From contig NAVB01000090.1 in NCBI GenBank assembly GCA_002179805.1, forward strand, positions 1 through 51,946: 51,946 bases of DNA, in the 5' to 3' direction. Positions 11,253 through 23,400 of this stretch are shown here, piece by piece. Under the pieces are notes generated by a model. It did no database searches. It was given only the letters and a program-made list of their open reading frames with translations, and had not been told where the DNA came from. The DNA comes from Acanthamoeba lenticulata. Taxonomy: Eukaryota; Discosea; Longamoebia; Acanthamoebidae. How positions within the stretch are numbered: position 1 is the first letter of the stretch; every line of letters starts with the position of its first letter. The position numbers and the translations under genes were made by a program.

Positions 11253-12114
11253 CTAGCTCCAGTGCCCAGGCCGCAGGTTACCGGCGTCGCCGCTGCCGCT
11301 CGGCTGTCGCGTCAGTCGCTGCCACCAGCCGCACTCGGCCACGCCTTCGGGCACCATTGTCGGCTGTGGCATGTGGTGGTCGTGTGTCGCTGTCGGCCGC
11401 AGGCGCGGCGATCCTCCCGTCTTCGGCACCATCATCGGCCTCGTCATCGTTGGCGTTGTTGTGGTCGACGTGGCCCACGACGGGACGCGCTCCAGCACGA
11501 GGTCGATGTAGTGGCGCTCGAGCGGTTGAGCGTGAACCAGCGGAAGCGACGGCCCGAAATCCCGCTGAGTCGTCTCTGGCAGCGGACTGGTCGAGGAGGA
11601 CAGCGGAGAGGAAGCCGACGAAGAGGACGAGGAGGACGACGACGACGAGGAGGAGGAGGAGGAAGAGAACGTCAATGGCGACGTGCCGTCGGGGGTATGC
11701 CCAAGTGATGGTTGAAGGGGCCGGTCGGCGCGCAGGCGGAGGCCGATCCAGTGCTGCTTGACGTTGATCCGGGGGCCGAGCCGACGGGACCGTACGCCGG
11801 GGAAGGCGCGCCGGACGAGCTTGCCTAGCATGGGCCGATTCAAGAAGGGCAACGTGGAGGTCTCGCGGCACGTGAGGAGGTAGGCCTGGTAAACGGCTTC
11901 CTTGCTCAACGTGGTGTCATTCAGGTCGGAGTGATCACCCAGGGCGCCCTGGTCGAGCTCGAACTGCTGCTTCAGCCTGCGGCAGGCAGCAAAGGATGAC
12001 ATGAGAATATGGTGGCCAAGGATCCTGTGGGCAGGAGGTGGCGAACCAAAGCAACACCTGGCAAGTTTGCAGCTTGCGCTCAAGGGCAGGCAACTTGCTG
12101 CTGGGGCTGGCCAT
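11253..12114 (-). CDS. RFX-like winged-helix transcription factor (copy A)
   Basis: Two exons (12114-12047, 11976-11253) join to 263 aa, splitting a Trp codon as TG|G. Exon 1 encodes MASPSSKLPALERKLQTCQV and ends in LLW. Exon 2 continues LKQQFELDQ and then the RFX-type DNA-binding domain: LSKEAVYQAYLLTC, PMLGKLVRRAFPGVRSRRLG, PRINVKQHWIGLRLR. This matches the helix-3/wing pattern of RFX proteins (LGKLIR..FP...RRLG.R...K.HY.G). A poly-Ser tract lies at about residues 140-165, then a short block QPLERHYIDLVLE also found in copy B. There are no RFX dimerisation domains. Probable nuclear DNA-binding protein with unknown targets. It runs in tandem with copy B upstream. Confidence 0.75.
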
Positions 12115-12691
12115 CTGGAACTTGACGACTTGTTGTTTTGATGCAACCACTTGGTGCAGTTGGCCAAACTCGCGAGAGGTGAGGCCTTGAAGTTGCGACA
12201 AGAGGATGTCGCGCTAGATTGGATCGGTCTGCAAGGCTAGACGCGAATCTACCCGAGGCGAGCGGCGGACAGTTGACGTGACTTGGGAGGCAGCAGATAA
12301 ATAACAATACGGCAGCGCTCACGCAAGTTGCGCGGTACCTCAGCAATTTTACCAAAAGACGAGGCCAAGTAGGGTCGAGGTTAAAGTGGGTATGCGTGAA
12401 GAAGGCATAGCGAGTTGGACAAGGCATGGGGCTGTGGCTCCTGTCTGCTCGAGTCAAGGCTCGTCATGGTCACGTTCATTCCCAAGAAGCCCTTCCGGTT
12501 GCCAAATTCGTTGACCAGAGCGAGCACGACACGAGAGACTCGACCAGCTTTCACTTTCTGCTCTCTTCCGGTCGAGAATGCAGCTCGGCATAACAGGCAG
12601 CTCCTGGAATGCATATTTGGTTCAAGAAGGAATGACGCCCACCGCTGGTATTTCTGTCATTTCTTATCTTCTTCGCGCCAGACACGCGTTG
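12115..12691. other. Spacer between tandem RFX-like genes A and B
   Basis: The 577-bp region is upstream of copy A and downstream of copy B. No recognisable gene, repeat or RNA was found. The reading frames here have no family resemblance. It presumably holds the copy A promoter and the copy B terminator. Confidence 0.4.
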
Positions 12692-14273
12692 TCACAGATT
12701 TGGAGGCGGTAGCTGGCGCAAGGAACCTGGCCGTTTCGTCACGTCGAGGTCAACGGGGATGCGGGCGAGCGGGACCGGCGGTGGCTGCGCGATGAACCCC
12801 GGCGACGGGGCTGGCTGTTGCTGTGTGGGGCAGATGACGGTGCGCTCGGCCGTGGTTGTGGTTTCCGTTGGGTGCGGCGTCGACTTGTCCATCACGACCT
12901 GGTGGTGGCGGGGAAAGGACGGCGTTGTCGAGGTTGTGGTCGACGTCGACGTCACCGTCGTCAGCGGCCGCGGCGGCGGTGGCAGGCGCTGGAGGCGCAC
13001 GTGGGCGTGGAGCAGGTCGAGCCCCTCGGAGCCCTGGCCGCTCAGCTGCGCGCGATGTCGATGTTTCGTCTGTTCAGGTTGCTGCTGCTGCAGTTTCTGT
13101 TTTTGCTTCTGCTGTTGCTCTTGTGGCTGTTGGTCGAGAGGCACGATGCTCGGGCCGTAGGAAAAACTGGCGCGGAGCTGACGCAGCTCCTCCTCGAGCT
13201 CGTCCTGCTGGTCGGGCCGGAGCGCCTCCGGCGGCGCGTCGATGTAATGGCGCTCGAGCGGCCGAGGCGGCGGCCCGGTGCCCGCCTCCCAGGAAAAGAG
13301 CTGCCCGTCGTCGACGAGCTCCAGCTCGAGCTCGGCCTGACTGCCCGGCGCCGATGGGGTCGGCGCTGGCCGAGCGTCAAAGGCGGACGGCGAGGGGCCG
13401 CCGCCGACAGGCCGGAAGGCCCGCAGGTGGTCGAATACCGGTGGCGTCCGTATGCTCTCCAGCAGGACCGGCATCGAGTGGCGCCGCAAGGCGGACGGTG
13501 GCTCCTCTGCACAATGCGCCATCGTGGTGATCGAGCTCGGCTCGGCGAACCACGACGTGGCTCTCGCGGCCGAGTCTTCTGGTGTGTGAGCGGCACCAAA
13601 GGCCGAAGACGTCGATGACGTCGTCGTCGTCGTTGAGGTCGACGTCGACGTTGCGGCCGGGTCGCTGGTGGGGACTGGGTCGGCCGCCGCCACCGCCGTG
13701 GGGAGGTTGTCCGAGCCCGGGCGCAGGCGGAGGCCGACCCAGTGCTGCTTGACGTTGGTGCGGGGGCCGCGCCGCCGGGACTGGACGCTGGGGAAGGCGC
13801 GTCGCACCATCTTGCCCAGCACAGGCCGTGAAAAGAGCGGCACCGCGGCGGCCTCGCGGCACATGTGGAGATAGGCCTGGTAAACGACTTCCTTGCTCAG
13901 CGTCACGTCGTCGGTGTCGGCATCGTCCTCGCGCAGGGCTTCTTCATCGAGCTCGAACTGCTGCTTTAGCCTACAGCAGATGCGCACCCCCCGCCCCCCA
14001 ACGCCAGCCCGACGTGCACCGCCTCGGGGTCACCACCAGCGACAGATTTACTCAAAAAGAGAAGAGGGCAAAACGAGAAGAAGATAAAAAAACAAAAAAT
14101 CTTTACAAGATGATGAAGGAGGCAGTGGATGTAGAGGGTCGGGGCAGGTCCGGGGGGCGCCTTCCTCAAGATGCGAAAGATTTTAAAAGATTTCTTCAAA
14201 AGGTAGGGGAGGCGCACCATAGGATGACCTTGCACGTATGTAACTTGCGCTCGAGGAGAGCTAGATCACTCAT
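12692..14273 (-). CDS. RFX-like winged-helix transcription factor (copy B)
   Basis: Two exons (14273-14218, 13970-12692) join to 444 aa across the same TG|G Trp-codon split as copies A and C. Exon 1 gives MSDLALLERKLHTCKVILW. Exon 2 gives LKQQFELDEE and then the RFX-like domain: LSKEVVYQAYLHMC, PVLGKMVRRAFPSVQSRRRG, PRTNVKQHWVGLRLR. Further on are Thr/Ser-rich tracts, a conserved RPLERHYID block (about residue 260) followed by an acidic EELEEELRQL segment, then a Gln/Lys-rich run (about residues 300-330). The protein is longer than A and C because of the low-complexity C-terminal half. Expected to be nuclear and sequence-specific; targets unknown. Confidence 0.75.
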
Positions 14274-15038
14274 ATGTTTGCAACTCCAGTGCGGGCTGCT
14301 TGGATTCGATGCAGTCTCTCTGTTCGTCCCTCCGCCGCTGACGACGATCCCTCAACAACGATTCTTGTCCGGATGCCGAGGTCGCCGAACGAGTAGCCGA
14401 CGCGAGATAGTAGATTCCTTGTGCAACAAGCCACGCGACAAAACACTCCTTGCTGGAGGTAAACCGTAGCAGGCGGCGTGGGTTGAAAGGCAAGTCGCAG
14501 GGATGGGGTCCAAAGCACGCAAGGGAAAGGTTGGCCCAACAAGACCTCGACAACCCCGACTTGGCGATTGCGGAGAAACTTCTTCTTTCCTGGGACGATG
14601 AAGAAAGGAGGCAGCGGCGCGCGTGAACAAGCCTGCCGTCAGGCTTTGCGAGCAATGAAGCTCAGCTGTGCTGCGGCATCCACGTGCCAACGGGCGTCAC
14701 TGCGGTCGCGGGAACCTGAAGGGCTGTCTGGAACGCAACTCAGAATACCAACCCCTGTTAGTCATGAGAAGAACGCCAGCGGAACAGGGGCCACATCGTG
14801 TCAGCCGTTCACCAGGACGAGGAAATGGGCAACTGACAGCCACACTCTTTTTCCAGTCCATCGGAGATAGACAAGAAGGTGCTAGTTGTCAGGAATGAAG
14901 CTCAGCACATTCCAGGTAAGGCTCTGGAACGACGTTCCGTTTTTCCGCTCAAATATGCAATAATTTTGTGGTATGTGCAAGAAGAATGAGAAGAATGCTA
15001 TTCACAAGAAGGACTCTCTGCGCACAAGCAAGAGCAGC
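14274..15038. other. Spacer between RFX-like B and Rab5-type gene
   Basis: This 765-bp stretch lies upstream of RFX-like copy B and downstream of the Rab5-type gene. Open frames occur on both strands (for example 14266-14655 minus and 14568-14870 plus), but none shows a recognisable domain or exon structure. I see no RNA gene. Confidence 0.35.
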
Positions 15039-16129
15039 TCAGCATGAGCAACCACTTCCCTGGGGCGGAACCGAGCCCTGGGCGAGGTTCAGCGGCTTGG
15101 CCTTGAGCTCAGCTGACTGCGTCTCCAGGTCTCTTTCGAGACGCGTCGGGATCACCCGAGCTGCGCAAGAGATCGCGGGATTAGAACAGAAGTGAATTGG
15201 CCGGGGAGGGGAGGAGACGAACCAAGAGCGAGGAAGACCTCGTTGACGTTGTGCGCGTTCTTGGCCGACGTCTCAAAGAAGAGCAGATCCTGCGACTGCG
15301 CGTAGGCTTGGGCCTCCTCCCTGTGAATACAGTGTAAGTCGCGGTACAAAAAACCCCCCAAAAATAAAGAAGAATTGAACACTAAAGCTCTCTGTTGATG
15401 ATCAACAAAATAAACAAATAGGTAGCGAGTAACGTACGTGGAGACCTGCCTGAAGTCAGACAAGTCGGCCTTGTTGCCAGTCAACGCGATTACCACCTGT
15501 AGCAAAGGTAAGCGATAAAAATGTGTGGAAAAAGTGCGCTGGGTGCTGGGGTGGGCGAAGTGGAGAGGGCGGCAGGTGACCTTGCGGCCGAGGTGCTCGC
15601 GGAGCTCGTTGATCCACATCTTAGCCCGGTCAAACGAGGTGCTGCTCGTGATGTCGTACACGACGATGGCGCCGTGCGACCCCCTGATGTGGCTCGCGAG
15701 GGTGAGCTCGACGACGCGACGATGACGAGGAAGACGATGATGGCGTACCGGTAGTACATGGGTGCGAGGCTGTTGTACCGCTCTTGGCCCGCCGTGTCCT
15801 ACATGGTAAAGTAAGCAGATGAAACAAACAAAGGACGAAGGTGAGCACACTTAAGAGTGGAGGAAGGCAAGAGACAAGAGACTACGCACCCAAATCTCAA
15901 ACTTTACGGTGGTGTCATCGACAACGACCGTCTGCGTCAAGAAGGCAGCTGCCGTAATTTGTAAGATGGCAGAAAAATGAAACGGTCAAGAGCAGGAAGA
16001 AGGAGTACCGCCAATCGTGCTCTCCTGGAATTCGTTGAACTTGCCCTTGACGAAGCGAATCACGAGAGTAGATTTGCCCACGCCAGATTCACCCAGGAGC
16101 ACAAGCTTGTGGTGTCGGACTCGATTCAT
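15039..16129 (-). CDS. Rab5-family small GTPase
   Basis: Seven exons (16129-16009, 15948-15890, 15798-15749, 15683-15581, 15496-15438, 15320-15223, 15160-15039) splice in phase to 203 aa. Motifs: [17 protein letters not shown] (P-loop), [20 protein letters not shown] (effector region, almost identical to Rab5), [46 protein letters not shown] and [12 protein letters not shown]. The C-terminus is GSGCSC, a CXC geranylgeranylation signal. All catalytic residues are intact. Rab5 proteins control early endosome fusion and phagosome maturation. The N-terminus is shorter than in animal Rab5: the P-loop begins only about 14 residues in. Confidence 0.93.
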
Positions 16130-16392
16130 TCTGCTTCCTTTTGGCGACTATCAGCAAACCTTCCAGATGCAAATTGGAAAAACCAGAGTACGCCTCACCC
16201 TACGTAAACGAGGTTTCGAATGGGAGTTGTATTTGCGCTCTAAATCGGGTGGTGCTTTGTAGATGATTACAGCAGGGCTGAGTTTAAATTTCTTTTTCAT
16301 TTCTTGCGAGTTTTGCTCTGCATTCTTTGAATCGTTTTCTCAGTTGTTCCGCAGAAGCCCGTTGAAGCGGCGTGTACCTGACTCTGAAAGTG

Positions 16393-18746
16393 TCACCACC
16401 TCAAGTGCCACCAGCGACCAAAGGGTGCGCTGGCGAATACACTGGATGAAGCGCTTGCCTGTGGTGGCGGAGGGGGTGCCACATAGGCGCAGGGTCGTTC
16501 GACGATGGCGGGATCCGGCAGGCCGGTGGCGTTGGCCTGGTTGCTGTTGAGGATGACGTGGTCAGCACCCGAGGAGACGGCCACAGGACCGCCCGCCGAG
16601 ATCGAATTGATACGGTTGTGCTCCACCACGACGTCCGACACGTTGGTGGCCACGGTGATGAGCCCTCGCTGCTGGATCACGTTGTGCCGGACGACCATCA
16701 CGCGGATGAACGGGCCGGAGAGCCTGCTGCTCTGGCTTGTGATGGACGTGATGCCGCCCGTGCAGTTCACGAGCCGGTTGTGGTGGATCTCGTTGAAGTA
16801 GGACGGCTGGACTCCAGCCTGGTACTCGCGGCCGTGCAGGTTGAGCCCGCCCGGCCCGTTGTTGAGCTGCGTCGGGATGGGGATCATGTGGCGGAGCGTG
16901 TTGTAGGACCACACAGCATCCGGACGCCATAGGACTGGACCACGGAGCCTTCCTCGAACAGATTGCCACTGATGATGACGTCGCCGCGGTAGGCCACGAT
17001 GGAGACCAGCGCGTTGGGCTCCAGCGGGGCCGCCAGCGGGTGCGCCAGGGTCATCGACATGTTGGACGAGAAGGCAACGATGCGGCCGAGCTGGCCGGCG
17101 CCCTTGCCGTTGGTGAAGATGGCCACCTGCCCGCGCAGCGTGGGCAGCGTGGACGTGATGTTGGCTTCGGAGGAGAGCTGCAGCGAGGTGCCCTCCACCG
17201 ACGCGACGGTGCCCCAGTAGGCCCCTCGGGGACCGTCCCCCGTCCACGACTCCATGAAGCGGCCCTCGTGGTTGTCCCTCTGGCAGTTGCGCACGAAGCC
17301 CACCCTTTCGCTGCGCGTCGTGCCGTAGAGGGTGTTGAAGCCGCTCCCAGCCACGCTCGTATTGCCGGGCGCCTTGTAGCTGTTGAACTCGTTGCCCTCC
17401 CACACGAACGAGGCCCCGCCCGTGATCGCATAGCCCGGGCAGTTGGTGTCCCAACGGACCCGCAGCAGCCGAAAGTACTGCACGTCCTTGGCCCACAGCA
17501 AGTACTGCAGCGGGTAGGCCTGCGAGTAGGGGTCGCCTCGCACATAGATGTAGCTGTCGGCGATGGTGACGTCGTCGCTGCCCACGTACAGGGCGTTGCT
17601 GAGCGGTTCCAGCGTGTCGAGCCTCACGACGACGCGCTGCACGACGCTGCCGGGGGCGTTGACAAGCCCAAGGAAACCCTTGGCGTAGGCTGAGGTGACC
17701 TCGAAGCCGATGTCCTCGATCTTGACGGGGCCGTCGATCGATGTGACCAAGCGACTGCTGGGTGTGGCCGTGGCCGAGTTCTTGGCCCAGACCAGTCTCG
17801 ACACGTTGGGGCCGTCACCGCGGAGGACCACGTCCGCGCCCAGCTTGACGTACTCGCGGTCGTCCATCTGGATGTCGGGCCCGGCCGAAACGTAGACAAC
17901 GGCCCCGCCAGGGACCTGGTTGGCAGCTTGCACGGCTCGGGTCACGTTTCCCCCAAACTGGCGCCGAACGTCCATCACCCGGCCTGTGTTGTTGGGGTAG
18001 AATCCGCCCTCTCCCGGCCACACCTTGGCTGGGGTCACCGCGATGGTGAGCAGATCGCCGTCCCTGGAGTGGGTCGTCTCTGGGAAGCCCTGCGCAAGTT
18101 GCAGGGCGTTGGACACGGAGACGGAGTAGTTGCCCAGGGGCAAGTCGGTCGGCAGGTCGACGCGCAGGTCGTGGCAGCTGGCCGTCACCCGACCGTTGCT
18201 GAACGTGTAGGTGCGGGCCTGCTGGCTCAGGGACTTGAGCGTCACGACCGTGCCGCTGGTGGTCAGCGGCGCCGCCGTTGAGACGCACTCGCCCTCGGCA
18301 AAGGCCATTGCGCGGCCAAACAGCCGGAGCTCGCCTCCAGGGGTGCTGCCGGCCGAACCTGCGTCGCCGTGAGTCCAGGCCACCTCGGCGGCGTTGAGGA
18401 AGTACGGGCCCGAGCACGCGGCTGCGCCATCGGCACACAACGTGTAGCGGTAGACGGACAGCGGCCAGTCGCCCGGGATGCGGAACTTGACCGAGTGGTC
18501 CCACTTCTGCAAGGCGGGCAACGTGGAACAGCTGCTGGACGAGGAAGCGGGCGGGGTTGAGCAGACGGTCACGCTGGAGGTGAAGTTGAGTCCACTACCG
18601 TAGACGAGGGCGGTGTCGTTGGGGCTGACGGGGATGGACGACCAGAGGAAAACAGGCGCAGTTGCGCTTTCTGAAGACGTGAAGAAGACACCCACCAAGA
18701 CGAGGAAAACAGACACTAGGCGGAACTCACGTTGTTTGGCCAACAT
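16393..18746 (-). CDS. Secreted right-handed parallel beta-helix protein, with internal frameshift
   Basis: A single long frame runs from ATG 18746. It starts with a signal peptide (LVSVFLVLVGVFFTSSESA), then an IPT-like beta region, then beta-helix strands rich in V-I-x-x-N and asparagine turns (VVRLDTLEPLSNALYVGS, DDVTIADSYIYV, SFVWEGNEFNSY). At about 16925 the reading must move by one base to continue as DAVWSYNTLRHMIPIP, REYQAGVQPSYFNEIHHNRL and further helix rungs, to the stop at 16393. With the shift the product is about 784 aa; without it the protein stops near 16884. The architecture resembles pectate-lyase-fold proteins acting on extracellular polysaccharide. No specific catalytic set was identified. 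Pro- and Ser-rich tail. Confidence 0.75.
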
Positions 18747-18962
18747 GACGTTGCGTACAGAGGATCGAAAGAACTAAAGAACGGCGGACCGCCAAACGCA
18801 TAAAATTGCTTGCGCGGCATTGGTTGCGCCAACTACGAGATCTTGGGCTTCCTTCAAGCTCTTTGTGATGAATCCTGTTGAACAGTCATCCTCGCTTACC
18901 TCGTGTTGGAATTCGCATTTCAGACCGAAGGAAGACGCGCTGACTGGCCGCCCGCGGGTGGC

Positions 18963-19175
18963 TCACCCAAGGCATGAAGCTTTTTCAAGGTCGTCGCACG
19001 GGCAGCCGTTGGCACGCGCCCACTGAAGCACGTCCAAGTGGCCTCCCTCCTCCGCATAGTTGCATGTCCACTCGTCCCATGGGCATCCGTTGGCACGCGC
19101 CCATTGGAGTATGGCCTGATGGCCTCCCTCGGCTGCCTTGCAGCAGGTCCACGCGCCCCACGGGGGTGCAAACAT
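18963..19175 (-). pseudogene. Truncated W-A-R-A-N-G-C-P-W ankyrin repeat fragment
   Basis: A 70-residue frame holds two and a half ankyrin-type units: PPWGAWTCCKAAEGGHQAIL, QWARANGCPWDEWTCNYAEE, GGHLDVLQWARANGCPCDD. There is no F-box, no preceding repeats in frame, and a stop soon after. The neighbouring frames carry only its shadows. It is best read as a gene fragment in the spacer between the beta-helix and membrane-protein genes. A spliced gene with distant exons is not excluded. Confidence 0.65.
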
Positions 19176-19225
19176 TGAGGATGTGCTGGTGCCAATATCC
19201 TGGGCGCTTGACCATGGACACTTGA

Positions 19226-19606
19226 CAAGCTATACAAACTCAGCCTTGAAACATTGGACTATTGCTTTGAGCTCTTGCTGTGCAAGTTCTGTTATTGACT
19301 CAACCTCCATGCCTGATGATCCATCCTCCTTGGTGTTGTTTCTACAATATTCATTTTATTGTTGGTATATTAGTATTAAAATCAACAAGTAGTCATGCAT
19401 GAAATACCATGCTGACCCTCTGTACTCGAACTGCACTGCCAACCTCAACTTACATCATCTGCCAGCTTGCCACCCAAGCTACACTCACACCAGAGCAACA
19501 GCAAAGCTGCGCCGCCAGGCCGGTCCAGCCCGCTCCAGGGCCCACTGGACAACATCACTTTCCGTGTTCATGACGAACTGAAGAACTGAACTTTTCGCCA
19601 CTTTTA
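19226..19606. other. Spacer without recognisable gene
   Basis: About 380 bp between the ankyrin fragment and the stop of the membrane protein gene. It is moderately AT-rich around 19340-19390 and has no coding or RNA signal that I can support. Confidence 0.35.
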
Positions 19607-20179
19607 TCAACAGAAGAATAACCCAAAAAACCAGAAGGTGGCATAGACCAAGAAAAAGAAAACCTCCACAACAGCAGGCACGTGCTTGATCAGGAGACGT
19701 GCAGCAAGGATCGGGATGCTTTCAGCAATAGAGCGTTGATGGTTGGCGTAGCCATCGGCGTAGAGGCGCGAGCCTTTGAAGTTGATTGGCCCTTCTTCAA
19801 TGTGGTACGAGGTGACCGCGTTGCCGTCCTCGCCCGCATACCACATCTGCAGTGTTCCAACGACGTGTCTGGGCAGGCCAACCAGCACACCCACGAACGG
19901 GATGACCCCAATGCCGCACACAACCGCGTTTGTTGTACTTCGCAGCCTCAGCCACAGGGACGGTGCCCTGTCCGTGTGATAGCTCCTCTCCTGGCTGGGG
20001 TCGACGCCTGGCGTGTCGTATGTTCGTTCGGTGGCAAGGAAGAGGCCCACAGCACACATAAAGAGGAAGAGTCCGAGCAACCAGCGCCTTCGTGAGCCAA
20101 ACAGGACTGGACAAAAGAAGAGCACCGAAAAACTCCACATGTAAAATGCAACTTCTTCTCGAAACTGCTCTTCCCTCAT
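19607..20179 (-). CDS. Small polytopic membrane protein of unknown function
   Basis: Intronless frame of 190 aa starting at ATG 20179. Hydrophobic segments: residues about 12-27 (FYMWSFSVLFFCPVLFG), 31-48 (RWLLGLFLFMCAVGLFLA), about 85-105 (AVVCGIGVIPFVGVLVGLP), and a C-terminal one ending VEVFFFLVYATFWFFGLFFC at the stop. A soluble loop of about 50 residues (AGEDGNAVTSYHIEE) separates the third and fourth. I do not recognise the family. The long hydrophobic series and sensible start argue for a real gene, while the lack of introns is unusual for this window. Confidence 0.6.
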   Translation of the reverse strand: MREEQFREEVAFYMWSFSVLFFCPVLFGSRRRWLLGLFLFMCAVGLFLATERTYDTPGVDPSQERSYHTDRAPSLWLRLRSTTNAVVCGIGVIPFVGVLVGLPRHVVGTLQMWYAGEDGNAVTSYHIEEGPINFKGSRLYADGYANHQRSIAESIPILAARLLIKHVPAVVEVFFFLVYATFWFFGLFFC

Positions 20180-20422
20180 CGCGCTGGCTTTGTGTTTTGC
20201 TAAAACAATGGCACAGCGGCCAGGAGGACTAGCGGAGTTAGGTTATTTTGGTTGAAAACGATTGGGGCTCTGTGCCGATGATTTCTCTTTTAGTCGCATT
20301 CTTGAGGAAGACCAACGGACTGTTTCCACTGCTTTCCTTCCGATCACTAAAGACACAAACTTTATTGTTGGGGATTGTTTTGTTCACAAAATACGATAGG
20401 TTGAGGGACAAAGCCTAATTCA

Positions 20423-23400
20423 TTACAAGACGGCAAAGGTAACCGCGGGACCGACCACCTCAACAGAGTGGACCAACTTGCCGTCGCCCACACCCAGCTC
20501 GATCTGTGGCGTCACGAAAGGGTGAGTTTATCACGAAACACAAGAGACAAAAAGAAATAAATTCATTAATTCACAAATACATAAAACGCACGTGGTAGAC
20601 ACCCGGGTGGATCGTCTTCTGGAGGCCGTCAGTCGCAGCGGCGGCGAATGCGTCCACGCCAGTGTCAAAGAAGAGCTCCCTAGACTCGCCTGCTCGCACA
20701 ACACAGATATGGAAGCCATCAACAAGGGCGACCTACATCGTCCCGTGGGCGATGTGTGCGCGCAACAAAGCAAACACGTGCCTGGGCGGAGGTGGATGCG
20801 CCGGAAGGCAAAGAGCTGCTTGCGCGGACCGCGCACGTCGCTGTCGCGCGAGACAAAGGCCAGCACGACTTCATCGCCCGCGACGGGACCCACGTTGGTC
20901 ACCTGCACCCGGAAGGCCACGCGCGCCTCGCCGCCGACCGCGTTGGTCTTGAGGACGACGGGCGCCGGGGCGTCGAGCCAGTTGGTCCTGAAGGTCGTGT
21001 AGCTCAGGCCGAACCCAAACTCCCACAGGGGCGCCTGGCCAACCAATCACATTCATTCTCGTCAGCATCAACACCAACATGAAGACGATGACCACAAGGT
21101 AAGACGAGGACGTACGGGGCCGGTGTAGTAGCGGTACGTGCGGCCTGGGTTGCCGCCGCCGGCGCGCATGCTCATGTTGGTCAGCGGCACCATGTCCACG
21201 TACTCCTTGGGGTACACCGTCACCGGCAGCCGTCCTGCGAAAATAAATAAACAATATTTTTTTAAATTCAAATCAATTTTTTATAAAATGGACAGCATGT
21301 TGGACGTACCGCCGGGATTGTAGTCGCCGAAGAGGACGTCGGCGATGGCAAAGCCGCCGTTCTCGCCCGGGTAGAAGCAGTCGACGATGGCCGGCACGTT
21401 GCTCTTGATCCACTCGACCGCCACCGCCCCGCCGTGCATCAACACGACCACCTGCACCAACCATCAAGATAAATTAATTTTAAGTGTTAGTGATTGTTGG
21501 AAAATAAAATAAAGAGAAAAAGATAAAGAATAAAATTATTCAACGCTGATTGGTTGGTTCCGCGACGTACGGTGGGAGTGTTGGTGGCGACGATGGCCTT
21601 GATGAGGTCATCCTGCACGCCGGGGAGCGTGATGTCGACGCGGTCGTGGCCCTCGCTCTCGACCTCCTCGCTGAGGCCCAACACGACGATCGCCACCTCT
21701 GCGACGCGGCACCATCACAACAGCACGCAATTTGATTGGTCGTTTTTATATTTAAAATAAAAAGAATATGTTTATGTTAATGTTGTGGCGTACCGGCATT
21801 GGCGGCGGCCTTCACTGCTTCGGGCAGGCCGGACCTGTTGGCGGTGTTCCAATCGCAACCTGATGACAACCATTAGGTCGCCATTGTCAACCTGTTGGAG
21901 GTCTACATGTACACGGTCGGGCATACCTTGGTGGTAGCTGACCACAGCGTGGGGCAGCTTGGCCTTGATGGCCAAGTACGGCGACGTGATGCAGTTGTAG
22001 GTGTTGTCGTGGCATCGCGATCCGTAATAATTTCCCTAATAATTATCTTATTGTTAAGTTTTTTTTAAAAAAAAGTGCAAAAGTAAAATGTTTTAAAAAT
22101 AATTTCAAAATGGGCACCAGCATGGTCCGGGTGGCGTTGGCGTTGGGCCCGATGACGGCCACCCGAGTGAGGGACTTGGCCAGCGGCAGCAGGCCGGCGT
22201 TGTTCTTGAGCAGCACGATTGACTGGCGCGCGGCCTCGAGCGCGAGCGTCGAGTGCTCTGGGGAGTCCACCACCGACGGCGGGATGCGCTTGTAGGGCTG
22301 CTCGGCGGGCGGGTCCCACATGCCCAGCTCGAAGCGCTGCCGGAACAGGCGCTTGACGGACCGCCGCAGCTCGGCCTCTGCCTCGGCATCAGCCACACAC
22401 ACACACGAGCCTGCTGGCCTGCGCGGTGCGTACCAGTCACGTGACCCTCAGTAAAGGAGGTGTTGAGGTAGGTCTGGTAATATGAGCCGCAGTTGAGGTC
22501 CGTCCCGGCCCGCAGCGCGGCCGCGCAGGCGCCTTCGGCCGTCTTGGTGTAGTGGTGGTTCTCGTAGATGCAGCCCACGGCGCCGCAGTCCGAGACGACG
22601 TAGCCGTCAAAGCCCCAGCTTTCGCGCAGCACGTCGCGCAGCAGAAACTCGTTGGCGCACGAAGGCACGCCGTTGACCTGAAGCAAAAAGTTGAGCTGTC
22701 GACAACAAATGGACTTGGTGGCCGCGGCCATGGCGCTAACGGGTACCGCGTTGTAGGAACACATGATGGACCGCGCGCGGCCGTCCACGATGCACGCCCG
22801 GAAAGCCGGAAGGTACGTCTCTACAAAGTCGTAGTCGCTCACGACGGCCTGACAGGCGCGGGCGTGAGCAGAATGTCAAGAATGCTTTCCTTCAAGGAGG
22901 CACGCACATCAAACATGAAGCGGTCGTAGTTCTTCCAATTCTCCAGCGAATACGCGGCAAAGTGCTTGCATGTGGCGACCACCTGCGGCGCGCCCCCAAG
23001 AGCCATGAGCCTTGCGACCATGGTCAAGTCCAGGACGACCTGGGCGGGGGCGCGTGCCTGGGGATAGCGGGGGTCGTCGCCCTCCTGGAGGCCGCGAATG
23101 AAGTGGGCCGCGTACTGGGCCGTCAGAAAAGGGTCCTCGCCGGGCACCTCCATGTTGCGTCCCCAGCGCGGGTCGCGGTTGATGCTGTGTGCGCAGTTAG
23201 CCCGGGCTGAGCAAGGGACGATGAAGACAATGTGAGCTCAACAGCAAGGATGACTACGACGACGCACTTGATGTTGGGCGCCCAGTAGTCAAGTCCGGCG
23301 GAGGTGGCGCCCTCGTTGTTGAGCGCTCTGGCCTCGTTGGAGATGGCCCGCGCCATCCGATGAATCTGCGTTCATACCAAACATTCCGATCGTGCCATTC

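Noticed and set aside
14266..15000. Several frames of 90-130 aa upstream of RFX-like copy B
   Set aside because: They overlap on both strands, lack family resemblance, and one simply runs into the RFX-like B leader. Probably leader or spacer sequence.
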